Shown: one piece after another, positions 1-8,376 of the stretch
How positions within the stretch are numbered: position 1 is the first letter of the stretch
How the letters are laid out: each line of letters begins with the position of its first letter
Assembly (NCBI RefSeq): GCF_020073745.1
Contig: NZ_JAIRAU010000001.1
Location: forward strand, 248,001 to 312,000
From: Nannocystis pusilla
GTDB taxonomy: Bacteria > Myxococcota_A > Polyangia > Nannocystales > Nannocystaceae
Length of the DNA: 64,000 bases
Reading direction: 5' to 3'
Translations under genes and position numbers: made by a program
The notes under the pieces: generated by a model
The model's input: the letters and a program-made list of their open reading frames with translations, nothing else
The model's database searches: none
What the model was told of the DNA's origin: nothing

Positions 1-252
1 TCTCACCCCGAGATCCTCGACGCCGCGGTGTACGGCCGACGCGACGAGAAGTGGGGCGAGGTCCCGGTGGCGGCGGTCGTGCTCAGACCGGGTGCGGCGC
101 TCGACCTCGAGTCGCTGCGGACGTACCTCGATGCTCACCTCGCGCGCTTCAAACAACCGAAGGCGATCGTCGTCATGGACGCGCTCCCCCGCAACGCCGG
201 GGGGAAGGTCATGAAGGATGTCCTTCGGGACAGGGACGCGGGCTCGCGCTGA
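1..252 (+). CDS. Acyl-CoA synthetase (AMP-forming), C-terminal fragment
   Basis: The window opens inside this gene, so only the last 83 residues are seen. They match the mobile C-terminal domain of the acyl/aryl-CoA ligase (ANL) superfamily: the PEILDAAVYG start, a GEVPVAAVV strand, FKQPKAIVVMDALPRNAGGK, and the near-terminal lysine (in GGKVMK) that in this family completes the adenylation site. The enzyme would activate a carboxylic acid to acyl-AMP and then acyl-CoA in the cytoplasm; the substrate cannot be told from this piece. The last codons (DVLRDRDA) contain an exact copy of the dispersed TGTCC-N4-GGACA palindrome, so the C-terminal tail may be shaped by that element. Confidence 0.9.
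   Translation, partial: SHPEILDAAVYGRRDEKWGEVPVAAVVLRPGAALDLESLRTYLDAHLARFKQPKAIVVMDALPRNAGGKVMKDVLRDRDAGSR
219..232. repeat. Dispersed palindrome TGTCC-N4-GGACA, exact copy
   Basis: TGTCCTTCGGGACA, perfect 5-bp arms around TTCG. As RNA this would be a C(UUCG)G tetraloop hairpin. It lies in the last codons of the acyl-CoA ligase (reads as VLRD). Confidence 0.85.
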
Positions 253-297
253 CGGCCGCCGCGATGCCGGTCCGCAGCCCTCGCGCCGCTCGCGGCC

Positions 298-401
298 TAC
301 GTCGAGCCTGCCGCGGTGTGCCTCAGCAGGTGCGGCCCGGCCTTGAGCCACCTCCGCAGGGTCTGCCCCTCCACGTATTCCATGGCCACGAAGGGAGCAT
401 G
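298..401 (-). pseudogene. Remnant of a Ser/Thr protein kinase catalytic domain
   Basis: Read on the minus strand, about 34 codons give HAPFVAMEYVEGQTLRRWLK followed by AGPHLLRHTAAGST and a stop. This is the hinge region of a bacterial Hanks-type kinase (strand 5, the M-E-Y-V-E-G hinge and the start of helix D). I find neither the N-lobe upstream nor the HRD and DFG motifs downstream, and stops close the frame on both sides. It is best explained as a decayed piece of a kinase gene, perhaps left by recombination between kinase paralogues, which are numerous in myxobacteria. It is too short to be functional. Confidence 0.65.
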
Positions 402-651
402 ACGGTCGGGGCGTCGTCGTCGTGCCGGTCATCCCGGGACAGTATGTGTCCACCGCTCGTCATCATCGAAGCTTCTCATCCGCGACGGGCCCGAACAACC
501 GTGATCAGGCGTGCACGTGCACGTCCGGCCGGAATGACCAGTGGTCCCTCCGTGCCCGTACGAGGCATTGTGGTCGAGCACCCGCGATAAGAGCTATTTG
601 AAGGGGTGGCGCGACCACGTGCACGATGCTCGACGATGACGTCGTCGCCGG
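402..651. other. Intergenic region between kinase remnant and FG-GAP lipoprotein gene
   Basis: No convincing gene is seen. It contains a reverse-polarity pair of the palindrome arms (GGACA at 437-441, TGTCC at 447-451). Long open frames crossing it on both strands have the Arg/Pro-rich composition of high-GC shadow frames. Confidence 0.5.
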
Positions 652-3096
652 TCAGCCCGGCGGGATGCAGACCTGGTCCATCGGCGAGCTGTTGTTGTCC
701 TCGACGCACTCGTTGAGGACGCCGTTGCCCGTGCCGTCGTCGTCGACGGCGGCCCACACGGTGACGGAGTCGAAGGCGCCGGCGTACTCGAGCGAGACCT
801 GCTCGGCGGCGCCGGCGACCAGCGGGCCCTTGGTCGCGACGACGCCGAGGAGGCCGACGTTCTGCTCGTAGAAGGCGACGTTGACGCCGGGGCCGACGCC
901 GAGGCAGCCCTGGTTGGCGATCCACACCGACAGCTTGAGGCCGGTGGCGCAGGCCTCGGCCTCGAAGGTGAGGTCGTAGGGCACGAGGTCGGGGGCGCAG
1001 AAGTCGGCGGCGCCCTGGACGTTGTTGCGGTAGCTGTTGAAGCTGGCCCAGTTGGGATTTTCGACGACGGGGATCTCGCCGACGAGGCCGACGTTGGTGA
1101 TATGATAGGAGTGCTGGTTCCACACCGGCCGCGTCGACACCCAGTTGTCGAGCGAGTCCTTGAACACCTCGATGCCGGCGTCGGTGACGAGCGCGGCGTT
1201 GCTGTCGTTGTTGGTCGAGAACACGATGTCGGCCTTGAAGTCGCCGTTGACGTCGGCGATCACCGGGTACTCGGTGCGCGTGCGCGAGGAGTTGCGGTCG
1301 CGGAACAGGACCTCGGCGTCGGTCATGTTCTTGTTGCAGCCGGGGCCGGGCGGGTTCATGGCGCAGTCGGGCTCGACGCCGGGGTAGATGCGGATGTACG
1401 CCTCGTCGTTGTAGACGACCTCGGCCCGGCCGTCGCCGTCGAAGTCGAACACGGAGGAGCCGGTGACCTGCGAGCTGTCGTCCTCGGTGGCGGCGGTCCA
1501 CAGCTGCGAGAGCGCCATGCCGTCGAACTGGAACACGGTGTAACGCGCGGAGCCGGCGACGCCGATGTCGCGCACGCCGTCGCCGTCGAAGTCGGCGATG
1601 TTGGGCGGGCCGCCGGTGCCGGCCTGGGGAATGTTGGCAGTGGCGATCTGCACGCCGGTCTGGCCGTTGAGCACGCGGACGGTGCCCATCGTGACGAGCA
1701 CGACCTCGGGCTTGCCGTCGACGTCGAAGTCGGCGACGCCGCAGAAGCCGTCGGTGGCGACGTTGGAGGTCCACAGCACCGAGCCGGCGAAGTCGTCGCC
1801 GGCGACCGTGCCGGTGGTCTTGTAGGCGGTGCGGCCGCCGATGAGCTCGGGCCGCATGTCGCCGTCGAGGTCGGCGAGGCAGGAGATCGGGCCCTGGCCG
1901 TTCAGGCCCTGGCCCTGGGCGCCGGGACCCTCGTAGAGCAGCTTGCCCTCGTTGCTGAAGATCGCCCGGCCGAACACGATCTCCGGCGCGCCGTCGTTGT
2001 CCATGTTGGCGATCGCCACCGAGCCGCTCGAGTTGCTGCCGGCGAAGTTCTCCGAGCGCCACAGCGGGGTGCCGTCGCTGTCGATGGCGATCAGGTACTT
2101 GCCCGCGCCGCTGACGACGATCTCGGCCCGGCCGTCCATGTCGATGTCGCCGGCGGCAGGGTTCGCGCTGCTGTTGGTGCGGTACATCGCGTCGGTGACG
2201 GTCCACACCTTGGACCCATCGTCGCCCCGGATCGCCCGCAGGATGCCGTCGGTGGTGTAGTCCTGGCCCTTGTACGTGTTGAAGATGATCTCGGGCACGC
2301 AGTCGTCGTTGAGGTCGACGACGATCGGGATCGACGAGCTCTGATAATGGTTCGGCATGTCGTCCGCCTGCGGGATCAGGTGGTTCCACGTCGGCGTGCA
2401 CACCTGGTCGGTGCAGACCTCGGCGACCTGACAGTCGGCGTCGGCGTTGCACGCGATCACCTTGCGCTTGCCCCACGTGAACAGCGGCGTCGGCTTGAAC
2501 ACGTTGGCCGGCGGGATGTACTGACACGTCGGGTCGGCCTGGCTCGGGAGACAGAGGCCGGCGTTCGGGTCGCAGATGAAGCCGTCGCCGCAGGTGTCCG
2601 CGGTCGGCTTGGTGGCGCACACCTGGTCGCTGCAGGCCGGCCCGGGCGTGACGCAGGCGCCGAGGTAACACAGCTGATCGGCGGCGCAGCACTCCTTGGC
2701 CGCGCCGCACGGCGGCGGGCCGCCGCAGTCCGGCACGCACTCGCCGTTGTCGCACAGCTGGCCGGGACCGCAGCAGACGCCGCTGCACATCTGGTCTTCG
2801 GAGCATGTCCCGGAGGTCGTGTTGCCGGTGTCGGTGACGGTGTCCGGCTCCGTGGCGGAGCCGGGGCCGGTCGGGACGCCGGTGGCGCTGTCGGTGCCGG
2901 TGCCCTCGGTGGCGGTGGCGGTGACGGTGCCGTCGCTGCCGGCGGTGGGCTCGGTCTGGTCGGTGGTGACGGGCAGGGTGCCCTGGGTGCCGGACACGCC
3001 GCTGTCGGTGTTGGCGGACGAGTTGTCGCCGCAGGCAGTCGCAAGGAGGACGGACGAGGAGAAGATCGAGGCGCAGGTTCGCGTGGCGCGGGCCAT
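652..3096 (-). CDS. FG-GAP/VCBS-repeat lipoprotein with C-terminal CARDB-like domain
   Basis: An 814-residue exported protein. The N-terminus is a signal peptide ending in a lipobox (LLATAC), so it is probably a surface or periplasmic lipoprotein. A Thr/Gly/Ser-rich spacer follows, then a Cys-rich stretch with CxxxxC patterns (about residues 95-230). The body carries at least eight Asp-rich motifs of the FG-GAP/VCBS type (DLNDDCVPEI, DIDMDGRAEI, DLDGDMRPEL, DFDGDGVRDI, DFDGDGRAEV), which in this family build a Ca-binding beta-propeller for adhesion. The last 110 residues, starting near APDLVPYDLT, look like a CARDB adhesion domain. The ATG at 3094-3096 directly precedes the signal peptide. 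The gene stands alone on its strand. Substrate or partner is unknown. Confidence 0.85.
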   Translation of the reverse strand: MARATRTCASIFSSSVLLATACGDNSSANTDSGVSGTQGTLPVTTDQTEPTAGSDGTVTATATEGTGTDSATGVPTGPGSATEPDTVTDTGNTTSGTCSEDQMCSGVCCGPGQLCDNGECVPDCGGPPPCGAAKECCAADQLCYLGACVTPGPACSDQVCATKPTADTCGDGFICDPNAGLCLPSQADPTCQYIPPANVFKPTPLFTWGKRKVIACNADADCQVAEVCTDQVCTPTWNHLIPQADDMPNHYQSSSIPIVVDLNDDCVPEIIFNTYKGQDYTTDGILRAIRGDDGSKVWTVTDAMYRTNSSANPAAGDIDMDGRAEIVVSGAGKYLIAIDSDGTPLWRSENFAGSNSSGSVAIANMDNDGAPEIVFGRAIFSNEGKLLYEGPGAQGQGLNGQGPISCLADLDGDMRPELIGGRTAYKTTGTVAGDDFAGSVLWTSNVATDGFCGVADFDVDGKPEVVLVTMGTVRVLNGQTGVQIATANIPQAGTGGPPNIADFDGDGVRDIGVAGSARYTVFQFDGMALSQLWTAATEDDSSQVTGSSVFDFDGDGRAEVVYNDEAYIRIYPGVEPDCAMNPPGPGCNKNMTDAEVLFRDRNSSRTRTEYPVIADVNGDFKADIVFSTNNDSNAALVTDAGIEVFKDSLDNWVSTRPVWNQHSYHITNVGLVGEIPVVENPNWASFNSYRNNVQGAADFCAPDLVPYDLTFEAEACATGLKLSVWIANQGCLGVGPGVNVAFYEQNVGLLGVVATKGPLVAGAAEQVSLEYAGAFDSVTVWAAVDDDGTGNGVLNECVEDNNSSPMDQVCIPPG

Positions 3097-3251
3097 GAGA
3101 CCACCTATCGGGGCTAGAGAGAGGGCCGATGATAGCCGAGGGCCGCGCGTCGCGAATGGTGAATGGCGGGCGACGTCTGCGAGGCGAGGCGGACTGATTC
3201 GCGCGCGACCGTCGTCGCGGAGAATGTGACGCGCGCGACAGTCGCGACGGC

Positions 3252-5504
3252 TCAGAGCGCCCAGGCGCGCGCGAGCTCGCGGTGCTGCTCGGCGCGCGGC
3301 TGGTCGCCGGCGGCCTCGGCGAGCTCGGGCCAGACGAGCGGATCGGCGAAGTCGGCGACGCTGGTCGCGAGCGCGTCGGATGCGGCGCGGAGGTCGGCGT
3401 CGGGGGCAAACGCGACGAAGGCGTAGAGGCCGGGCTTCTCGTCGCCCGCAGGCGAGGTGACGCGGTAGCGGTCGCCGCTCTGGACCTGGAAGCTGCCGCG
3501 CAGGCTCTGGACGACCCGTCGCAGCACAGCGATCGGGCCCTCACCGGGGTGCACGCCGTCGACGCTGAAGGCGCGATACCCGGCGCGCTGCAGCGGGCCG
3601 AGCTCGGCGTAGAGATAGACCGGGCGGTCCTCGTCGTCCTGGTGGCTGCCGAGCGGCCGCGGGTCGAACACGACCTGATCGAACAGCCGCTGGGGCTGAT
3701 CGATGCGGGAGATCTGGAGGAGCCGCGCGGTCACCGGGCCGGTGCGCGTGGCGTACAGCTCCTGCATCTTGCCGCTCGGGTGCTCGACGCGGATCCGGCA
3801 CAGCTCCCAGCGCTCGTCGATCGGGCCGTCGCCCGGCAAGGCCATGTCGAGGCGCGCGGCGCTGTGACGCACGCGGTCCCAGGCGCCGAGGAAGGTGGCG
3901 GCGACGATGCGGTCCCAGTCGTGCGGGCCGGGATCGAGGTCGGGCTGCAGCTGCAGGGCCTCGTCGAGCAGGCGCAGGACGGCGGGCCAGTCGGCCTGGG
4001 CGCGCGCGTTGCTGGCCCGGGCCAGACGCGCGGGGACGGCGTCGCCAGGCTCGCCGGCGAGGTGCTCGAGGTGGCGGTTGCTGGCGTCCCAGTCGCGCGC
4101 GCGCGCGAGCCGACGCGCGGCGACCCACCGACCGTGGCGCTGCTTGACCGGGTCGGCGCTGGCGAGCAGACGCTCGCCGAGCGCGCGATGACGGTCGTCG
4201 TCGTCGGCGTCGCGGTAGGCGATCTCGAGCAGGGTGACGGCGTCGTCGTCGTCAGGGTGGGCGTCGACGTGGCGCTCGAGCAGGTCGGCGGCCTCGCGCG
4301 CGAAGTCGAGGCCGAGCAGGGCGACGGCGTGGCGACGCACGAGCTCGGCGTCGCCGGGGCGGACGACGCTGGCCTCGATGCACTCGCGCAGGCGCTCCTC
4401 GGGATCGTCGGGCCGCTGCTGGCGGGGGGCGGCGAGGGCTGTCTCGAGGGACAGGCGGACCCGCGCCAGCCGCTCGGGGGCGTCGCCCGGGCGGCGCAGG
4501 CGGGCGGCGAGCCGCTCCATGGTGGCGAGGTGGAGCGCGGCCACGGCCGGGCTGCCGCGCCCGACGGCGAGCTCGGCGGCGGCGGCGGCGATGACGAAGG
4601 GCAGGCGGTGCGAGCCGTTGCGCTGCAGGCGGGCGATGAAGCGCTGCAGCAGCCGCCCGAGCTCGACGTCGTTGCTCCGCGCGCCGATCCGCACCAGGTG
4701 GACGAGCGCGTCGGTGTAGGGCTCGTAGTGGCTGGGGGTCGGTAAGATGTCCTCGGGGACAGGGAGGTGGCGGCGCGCGTCGTCGCCGCGGCCGAGGCGG
4801 GCGTAGATCCGCGCGAGGTCGATCTGCCGGGCCCGCCGCTGACTCTCGTCGCGGCGACCGTTGGCGACCGCGTCCTGACAGGCGGCGAGGGCGTCGTCGA
4901 TGCGCCCGAGCTCGATGAGGCAGGCGATCCGCTCGGGCAACAGGGAGGTGCGCTCGCGGCCCTGTCCGGCGCCGACGAGCTGCTTGAGCTGGACGTCGAG
5001 GAATTCGAGCGAGGCCCGCGGGTCGCCCTGCTCGCGCAAGGCGCCGGCGAGCTCGCAGCTGATGCAGGTGAAGCACGGCCACGACGGATCGATGCGCGCG
5101 AGCGTCTCCCGCGCGACGCTGGCCCGCTCCGGCGCCCAGCCGGGCCCGTCGACCTGCGAGTAACAGGCGGCCAGATCTTGCACGGTACACACGGCCTGCG
5201 GACAGCCCCGCGCGGCCTCGCTGTGCGCGAAGTCGACGAGCGCGACGGCCTCGCCCAGGGCCATGTCACCCTGACTGCGGTGCAGGACGCGGCTCTGCAA
5301 GTGCCAGTGACGGACGAACACCTCGACCCACGGGAGCCCGGCGGCCCGGGCGAGGGCGAGGGCCTCCGGCGCGAGGGCGTCGACGCGCTCGTGGTGGTCG
5401 TCGACGGTGGCCGCAGGCAGGCGCCGGATCAGGTCGGCGAGCTGCTGCTGGCCGCCGCGCCGCAGCTCGGGATCGATGTCGTGGACCCATTGCCAGATGT
5501 CCAT
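3252..5504 (-). CDS. Large TPR-like helical-repeat protein, last gene of the kinase/Hsp90 block
   Basis: A cytoplasmic protein of about 750 residues with no signal peptide or membrane segment. It consists of Ala/Leu/Arg-rich helix pairs with TPR-like spacing (for example IACLIELGRIDDALAACQDA, IDLARIYARLGRGDDARRHL, ADWPAVLRLLDEALQLQPDL). The last 150 residues are less repetitive and contain beta-like segments. I chose the ATG at 5504 (MDIWQWVHDID) because the open frame upstream has shadow-frame composition. The start lies 13 bp after the protease gene, suggesting co-transcription. TPR arrays bind proteins, and pairing with an Hsp90-type chaperone suggests a co-chaperone or client-scaffold role; that is inference. 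An exact palindrome copy falls inside the gene (LPVPEDIL) and a near copy covers the start codon. Confidence 0.8.
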   Translation of the reverse strand: MDIWQWVHDIDPELRRGGQQQLADLIRRLPAATVDDHHERVDALAPEALALARAAGLPWVEVFVRHWHLQSRVLHRSQGDMALGEAVALVDFAHSEAARGCPQAVCTVQDLAACYSQVDGPGWAPERASVARETLARIDPSWPCFTCISCELAGALREQGDPRASLEFLDVQLKQLVGAGQGRERTSLLPERIACLIELGRIDDALAACQDAVANGRRDESQRRARQIDLARIYARLGRGDDARRHLPVPEDILPTPSHYEPYTDALVHLVRIGARSNDVELGRLLQRFIARLQRNGSHRLPFVIAAAAAELAVGRGSPAVAALHLATMERLAARLRRPGDAPERLARVRLSLETALAAPRQQRPDDPEERLRECIEASVVRPGDAELVRRHAVALLGLDFAREAADLLERHVDAHPDDDDAVTLLEIAYRDADDDDRHRALGERLLASADPVKQRHGRWVAARRLARARDWDASNRHLEHLAGEPGDAVPARLARASNARAQADWPAVLRLLDEALQLQPDLDPGPHDWDRIVAATFLGAWDRVRHSAARLDMALPGDGPIDERWELCRIRVEHPSGKMQELYATRTGPVTARLLQISRIDQPQRLFDQVVFDPRPLGSHQDDEDRPVYLYAELGPLQRAGYRAFSVDGVHPGEGPIAVLRRVVQSLRGSFQVQSGDRYRVTSPAGDEKPGLYAFVAFAPDADLRAASDALATSVADFADPLVWPELAEAAGDQPRAEQHRELARAWAL
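4748..4761. repeat. Dispersed palindrome TGTCC-N4-GGACA, exact copy
   Basis: TGTCCTCGGGGACA inside the TPR gene, encoding part of LPVPEDIL in a proline-rich linker between repeats. The same 14-mer recurs at 8813 and 37364. Confidence 0.85.
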
Positions 5505-5511
5505 GAGGGCA
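5498..5511. repeat. Palindrome near copy over the TPR gene start codon
   Basis: TGTCCATGAGGGCA, one mismatch in the right arm (GGGCA). The start codon of the TPR gene (complement of 5502-5504) lies inside it, so a hairpin or bound protein here could affect translation. Regulation is inference. Confidence 0.5.
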
Positions 5512-5517
5512 TGTCCT

Positions 5518-5976
5518 TCAGCGCAGATTGAGACGGAAGGAGGGGTGCGGCCCGCAATTGGTGTGGACCAGTTGCAGCGCGTCGAGGACGCCGCGCTGGC
5601 CGAGGAGGATCGGCCTCGGCAGACTCGCATCGGTGAAGTAGACCGTTCGTTGCGACAGCAGCAGCTCACCAGGTTGGGGTGGGAGACCGATCCTGAGGTC
5701 GACGCGGGCGGCACGACAGGTCGCGGTGCCCGTCGCCGAGGCGAAGTGCACTGGCGGTCCCAGCTGCCCGGCGTCGAGTCCGGCGACATATCCGAGGTAC
5801 GGGCGCTGGATCAGGGTGATGGAGGCGCCGGTGTCGACGATGGCCGCGATCTGTATCGACCAATCGTGCGACGTGTCGGCGCGAAGCTGCACATGGACGA
5901 TCGGCTGGACGAGGACGCCGAAGCCCGAGTGAGCCGTCTCCGTGAACGGATGTGCGGGGCCGTGACGCGGGTCCAT
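5518..5976 (-). CDS. Retropepsin-like aspartic protease (clan AA)
   Basis: A 152-residue protein with the diagnostic flap-Asp motif AIVDTGASITLI (catalytic Asp near residue 48), a following beta-rich region, and an IGL.../ILLGQRGVLDAL segment that fits the second hydrophobic-Gly motif (usually ILG) of retroviral-type proteases. Single-lobe enzymes of this clan act as homodimers. There is no signal peptide, so it should be cytoplasmic. The gene starts 6 bp after the Lys-rich gene and ends 13 bp before the TPR gene. In many bacteria small aspartyl proteases of this kind sit next to a short DUF5678-like protein, and the upstream neighbour may be that partner. The target is unknown. Confidence 0.8.
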   Translation of the reverse strand: MDPRHGPAHPFTETAHSGFGVLVQPIVHVQLRADTSHDWSIQIAAIVDTGASITLIQRPYLGYVAGLDAGQLGPPVHFASATGTATCRAARVDLRIGLPPQPGELLLSQRTVYFTDASLPRPILLGQRGVLDALQLVHTNCGPHPSFRLNLR

Positions 5977-5982
5977 GGCGGG

Positions 5983-6531
5983 TCAGAACGGCGAGTCGGC
6001 GATGAAGTCGAGCACGATGTCATCGAGCGGGAGGCCGCTGGCGCGGACCTCGGCGACGACCGCGTCGAGCTGAAACGCGTGCGCGACGACGCCTCGAGTC
6101 GGGTGAAGCGCGACGTGTTGGCCGTGGTACTGCGCGATGGAGGGATCGCGGCGGATCCACGCGAACGGGTTCTCCATCACTTCGTCGCCGTCGAACGGAT
6201 CGCGGGAGGACTTCAGTTCGGCGACGAGGGTCGAGAGCTCGGCGACCTTCTGCTCGAGGTCGGCGACCTTGCGCTCGAGGGCAGCGACGGCAGGCGACGC
6301 GCCACGGGGTGCTTTCGTGGTCGGGGGCTTCTTGGCGGCCGACTTCGTGGTCGACTGCTTCTTCTTTGCCGCGGTCGGGGGCTTCTTCTTCGCCGACTTC
6401 TTGGCGGCCGACTTCTTCGCCGACTTCTTCGGCCCGGTCGCCGGCTTCTTCGCGCGCTTGCGCGGCTTGGCCTCGGCGGGGGCCCAGGAGGCGTCGGTGC
6501 CACGCGGCGAGTGCTGCGGGTGCGGCTGCAT
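5983..6531 (-). CDS. Lys-rich, coiled-coil protein with DUF5678-like C-terminus
   Basis: This 182-residue protein has three parts. Residues about 20-75 are a histone H1-like tail of KKSAKK, AAKKSAKK and KKPPT repeats. Residues about 82-110 form heptads (LERKVADLEQKVAELSTLV), a probable coiled coil. Residues about 118-182 form a small compact domain (AWIRRDPSIAQYHGQHVALH ... VVAEVRASG) resembling the DUF5678 family often encoded beside retropepsin-like proteases. The basic tail suggests binding to DNA, RNA or another polyanion. It lies 15 bp after the Hsp90 gene and 6 bp before the protease. Its role is unknown; it could be the protease's substrate, inhibitor or targeting subunit. Confidence 0.7.
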   Translation of the reverse strand: MQPHPQHSPRGTDASWAPAEAKPRKRAKKPATGPKKSAKKSAAKKSAKKKPPTAAKKKQSTTKSAAKKPPTTKAPRGASPAVAALERKVADLEQKVAELSTLVAELKSSRDPFDGDEVMENPFAWIRRDPSIAQYHGQHVALHPTRGVVAHAFQLDAVVAEVRASGLPLDDIVLDFIADSPF

Positions 6532-6546
6532 CGTCCGCCGCGCAGG

Positions 6547-8376
6547 TTAGCGCGCAGGGCGGGGGGTGTCGAGGAGCTCGCAGACGGCCTTGCCGTACTC
6601 GGCGAGGGCGGTGTGCAGGCCGTCGGCCTCGTTGGCGGCGGCTTCGCTGGCGCCGGCGACGAAGGCGACGAGGGCGCGGAGGAGCTTGACGCCGGGGTGG
6701 CCGACGTCGACGTCGGCGCGGTGCTCGAGCAGGCGAGCGATGGCGGGGTTGTCGAGGTTGACGTAGAGGTCGGCGTCGACGCTGGCGTCGATCTTGGCGG
6801 TGAACATGCGCATGAGGCCGAGGGCGCCGCCGGCGATCCGGCCGGCGGCCTCGTCGCTCTCGACGCGGCGCTTGAGCTCGGCCTCGCGGTCGGGCACGAG
6901 CACGAGCGGGAGCTCGGCGGGGGCGAAGCGGGCGGCGATCAGGCGTTGACCTGGCCTTGTGAGCATGTTCGAAAGGAAGGCCAGGGCGTCGGCCGGGAGC
7001 TCGGCCGGGGGGAACACGCGCTTGTTGCCGGCGGCGGTGCCGAGCTCGATGACGGCGCCGCCGCGGCGCTCGGCGTGGCGGCGGACGAAGGGCAGGGCGC
7101 CGTAGCGGGTGCCGACGACGACGGGGACGCGGAGGGCGCGGAACAGGACCTCCTCGAAGCCGCCGCGCGGGCTGAGGCTGGCGTACAGCTTGCCCTGGCC
7201 GCGCCGCTGGACGACGGCGACGGCGAGGTCGCCCTCGCTGGTGGGGACGGTGAGCTCGTCGGCGAGGAGGTCGAACAGACGGTCGTCGCACAGGGCGGCG
7301 CCGAGCAGCGCCTCGTTGTGGCGCACGAGGACGCGCCGCCACGCCTCGGGCTCGTGCTCGGCGACCTGCTTCATGCCGGCGACGAGGGCCTCGGCGATCG
7401 CGGCCGCGACGGCGCGGTAGGCCGGGTCGCGCTGGAGGTCCTCGCGCGAGGCGGTGGGCGTGAGGCGGGCCGATTCGATCGCGCCGCTGACGAAGCCGGC
7501 CCACGGGGGCAGCAGCTCGCGGGCGTCGTCGTCGAGCAGCATGCCGCGGACGTAGACGTGGAGGTTGCGGTTGTCGGAGGTGCCGTAGGTGGCGGCGTCG
7601 TGGATCCACAGCAGGCCGCGCACGTCGGCGCCGTCCTGCGGGGCGACGTCGATGGTGCACAGCGGGTCGAAGCGGCGCTCGAGCCGGCGGGCGAATTCGA
7701 GGCGGATGGCGCGAGCGCGGGCCGGGTGGGCGTCGGCGACCCGCCACGGGGCCGGCTGGGCGTTGACGGCGACGGGATCGTGGCCGACGAACACGGGCAG
7801 CGGCAGGAGGGCGCAGTAGTGCTGCAGGCGCGCGCGCAGGGCCGACTCGTCGCCGAGCTCGCGGAAGTTGTCCTTGAGGTGGAGCGTGACGGTGGTGCCG
7901 ACGGGGCGCGCGTCGACGGCCTCGATGCTGAAGCGCTCGCCGGTGCGCGATTGATAGAGGAGGGTGGTGTCCGGCGATTGATAGGAGGTGGTGGTGACGG
8001 CGACGCGGGTGGCGATGACGAAGGCCGAGAGGAAGCCGAGGCCGAACAGGCCGATCAGGTCGTCGGTGTCGTGCTGCTCGCGCAGCTTGCGGGTGTAGCC
8101 GGCGCCGATGGTGGCGAGGTAGCGGACGATCTCGTCGCGCGTGAGGCCGGCGCCGCTGTCGCTGACCGCGAGGGTGCCGGCGGCCGGGTCGCAGACGACG
8201 CGGATCTCCGGCTCGAACGCCTGCGGATCCTCGAGCCGACGACGCACGCACGAGTCGTGGGCGTTCTGGACCAGCTCGCGCAGGGCGACGAAGGGGGTGG
8301 AATAGAGGTGCTCGCCGAGCACCGTCATGAGGCCGAAGAGGTCGACCTGGGTGGCGAGGATCTCGGGGGTCGTCAT
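6547..8376 (-). CDS. htpG: Hsp90-family molecular chaperone (HtpG-like, divergent)
   Basis: A 609-residue cytoplasmic ATPase of the GHKL fold. The N-terminal domain shows the helix with catalytic Glu and Mg-binding Asn (LRELVQNAHDS, E34 and N38), the nucleotide box DSGAGLTRDEI (about 73-83) and the lid/glycine box IGLFGLGFLSAFV (108-120). Middle and C-terminal domains follow at near-normal HtpG length but diverged sequence. It would bind clients in an ATP-driven clamp cycle. The ATG overlaps the stop of the kinase gene by 4 nt (ATGA), so translation is probably coupled. The setting between a kinase and a basic protein/protease/TPR set is unlike housekeeping htpG and suggests a dedicated copy. 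Confidence 0.88.
   Translation of the reverse strand: MTTPEILATQVDLFGLMTVLGEHLYSTPFVALRELVQNAHDSCVRRRLEDPQAFEPEIRVVCDPAAGTLAVSDSGAGLTRDEIVRYLATIGAGYTRKLREQHDTDDLIGLFGLGFLSAFVIATRVAVTTTSYQSPDTTLLYQSRTGERFSIEAVDARPVGTTVTLHLKDNFRELGDESALRARLQHYCALLPLPVFVGHDPVAVNAQPAPWRVADAHPARARAIRLEFARRLERRFDPLCTIDVAPQDGADVRGLLWIHDAATYGTSDNRNLHVYVRGMLLDDDARELLPPWAGFVSGAIESARLTPTASREDLQRDPAYRAVAAAIAEALVAGMKQVAEHEPEAWRRVLVRHNEALLGAALCDDRLFDLLADELTVPTSEGDLAVAVVQRRGQGKLYASLSPRGGFEEVLFRALRVPVVVGTRYGALPFVRRHAERRGGAVIELGTAAGNKRVFPPAELPADALAFLSNMLTRPGQRLIAARFAPAELPLVLVPDREAELKRRVESDEAAGRIAGGALGLMRMFTAKIDASVDADLYVNLDNPAIARLLEHRADVDVGHPGVKLLRALVAFVAGASEAAANEADGLHTALAEYGKAVCELLDTPRPAR

Noticed and set aside
1102..3117. 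671-codon plus-strand open frame antisense to the FG-GAP gene
   Set aside because: Val/Gly/Ala/Arg-rich shadow with no motif or ribosome site.
476..3544. 1,022-codon minus-strand open frame over the FG-GAP lipoprotein gene
   Set aside because: It is Arg/Pro/His-rich and lacks domains; it is the shadow of the FG-GAP gene in another frame, common at this GC content.
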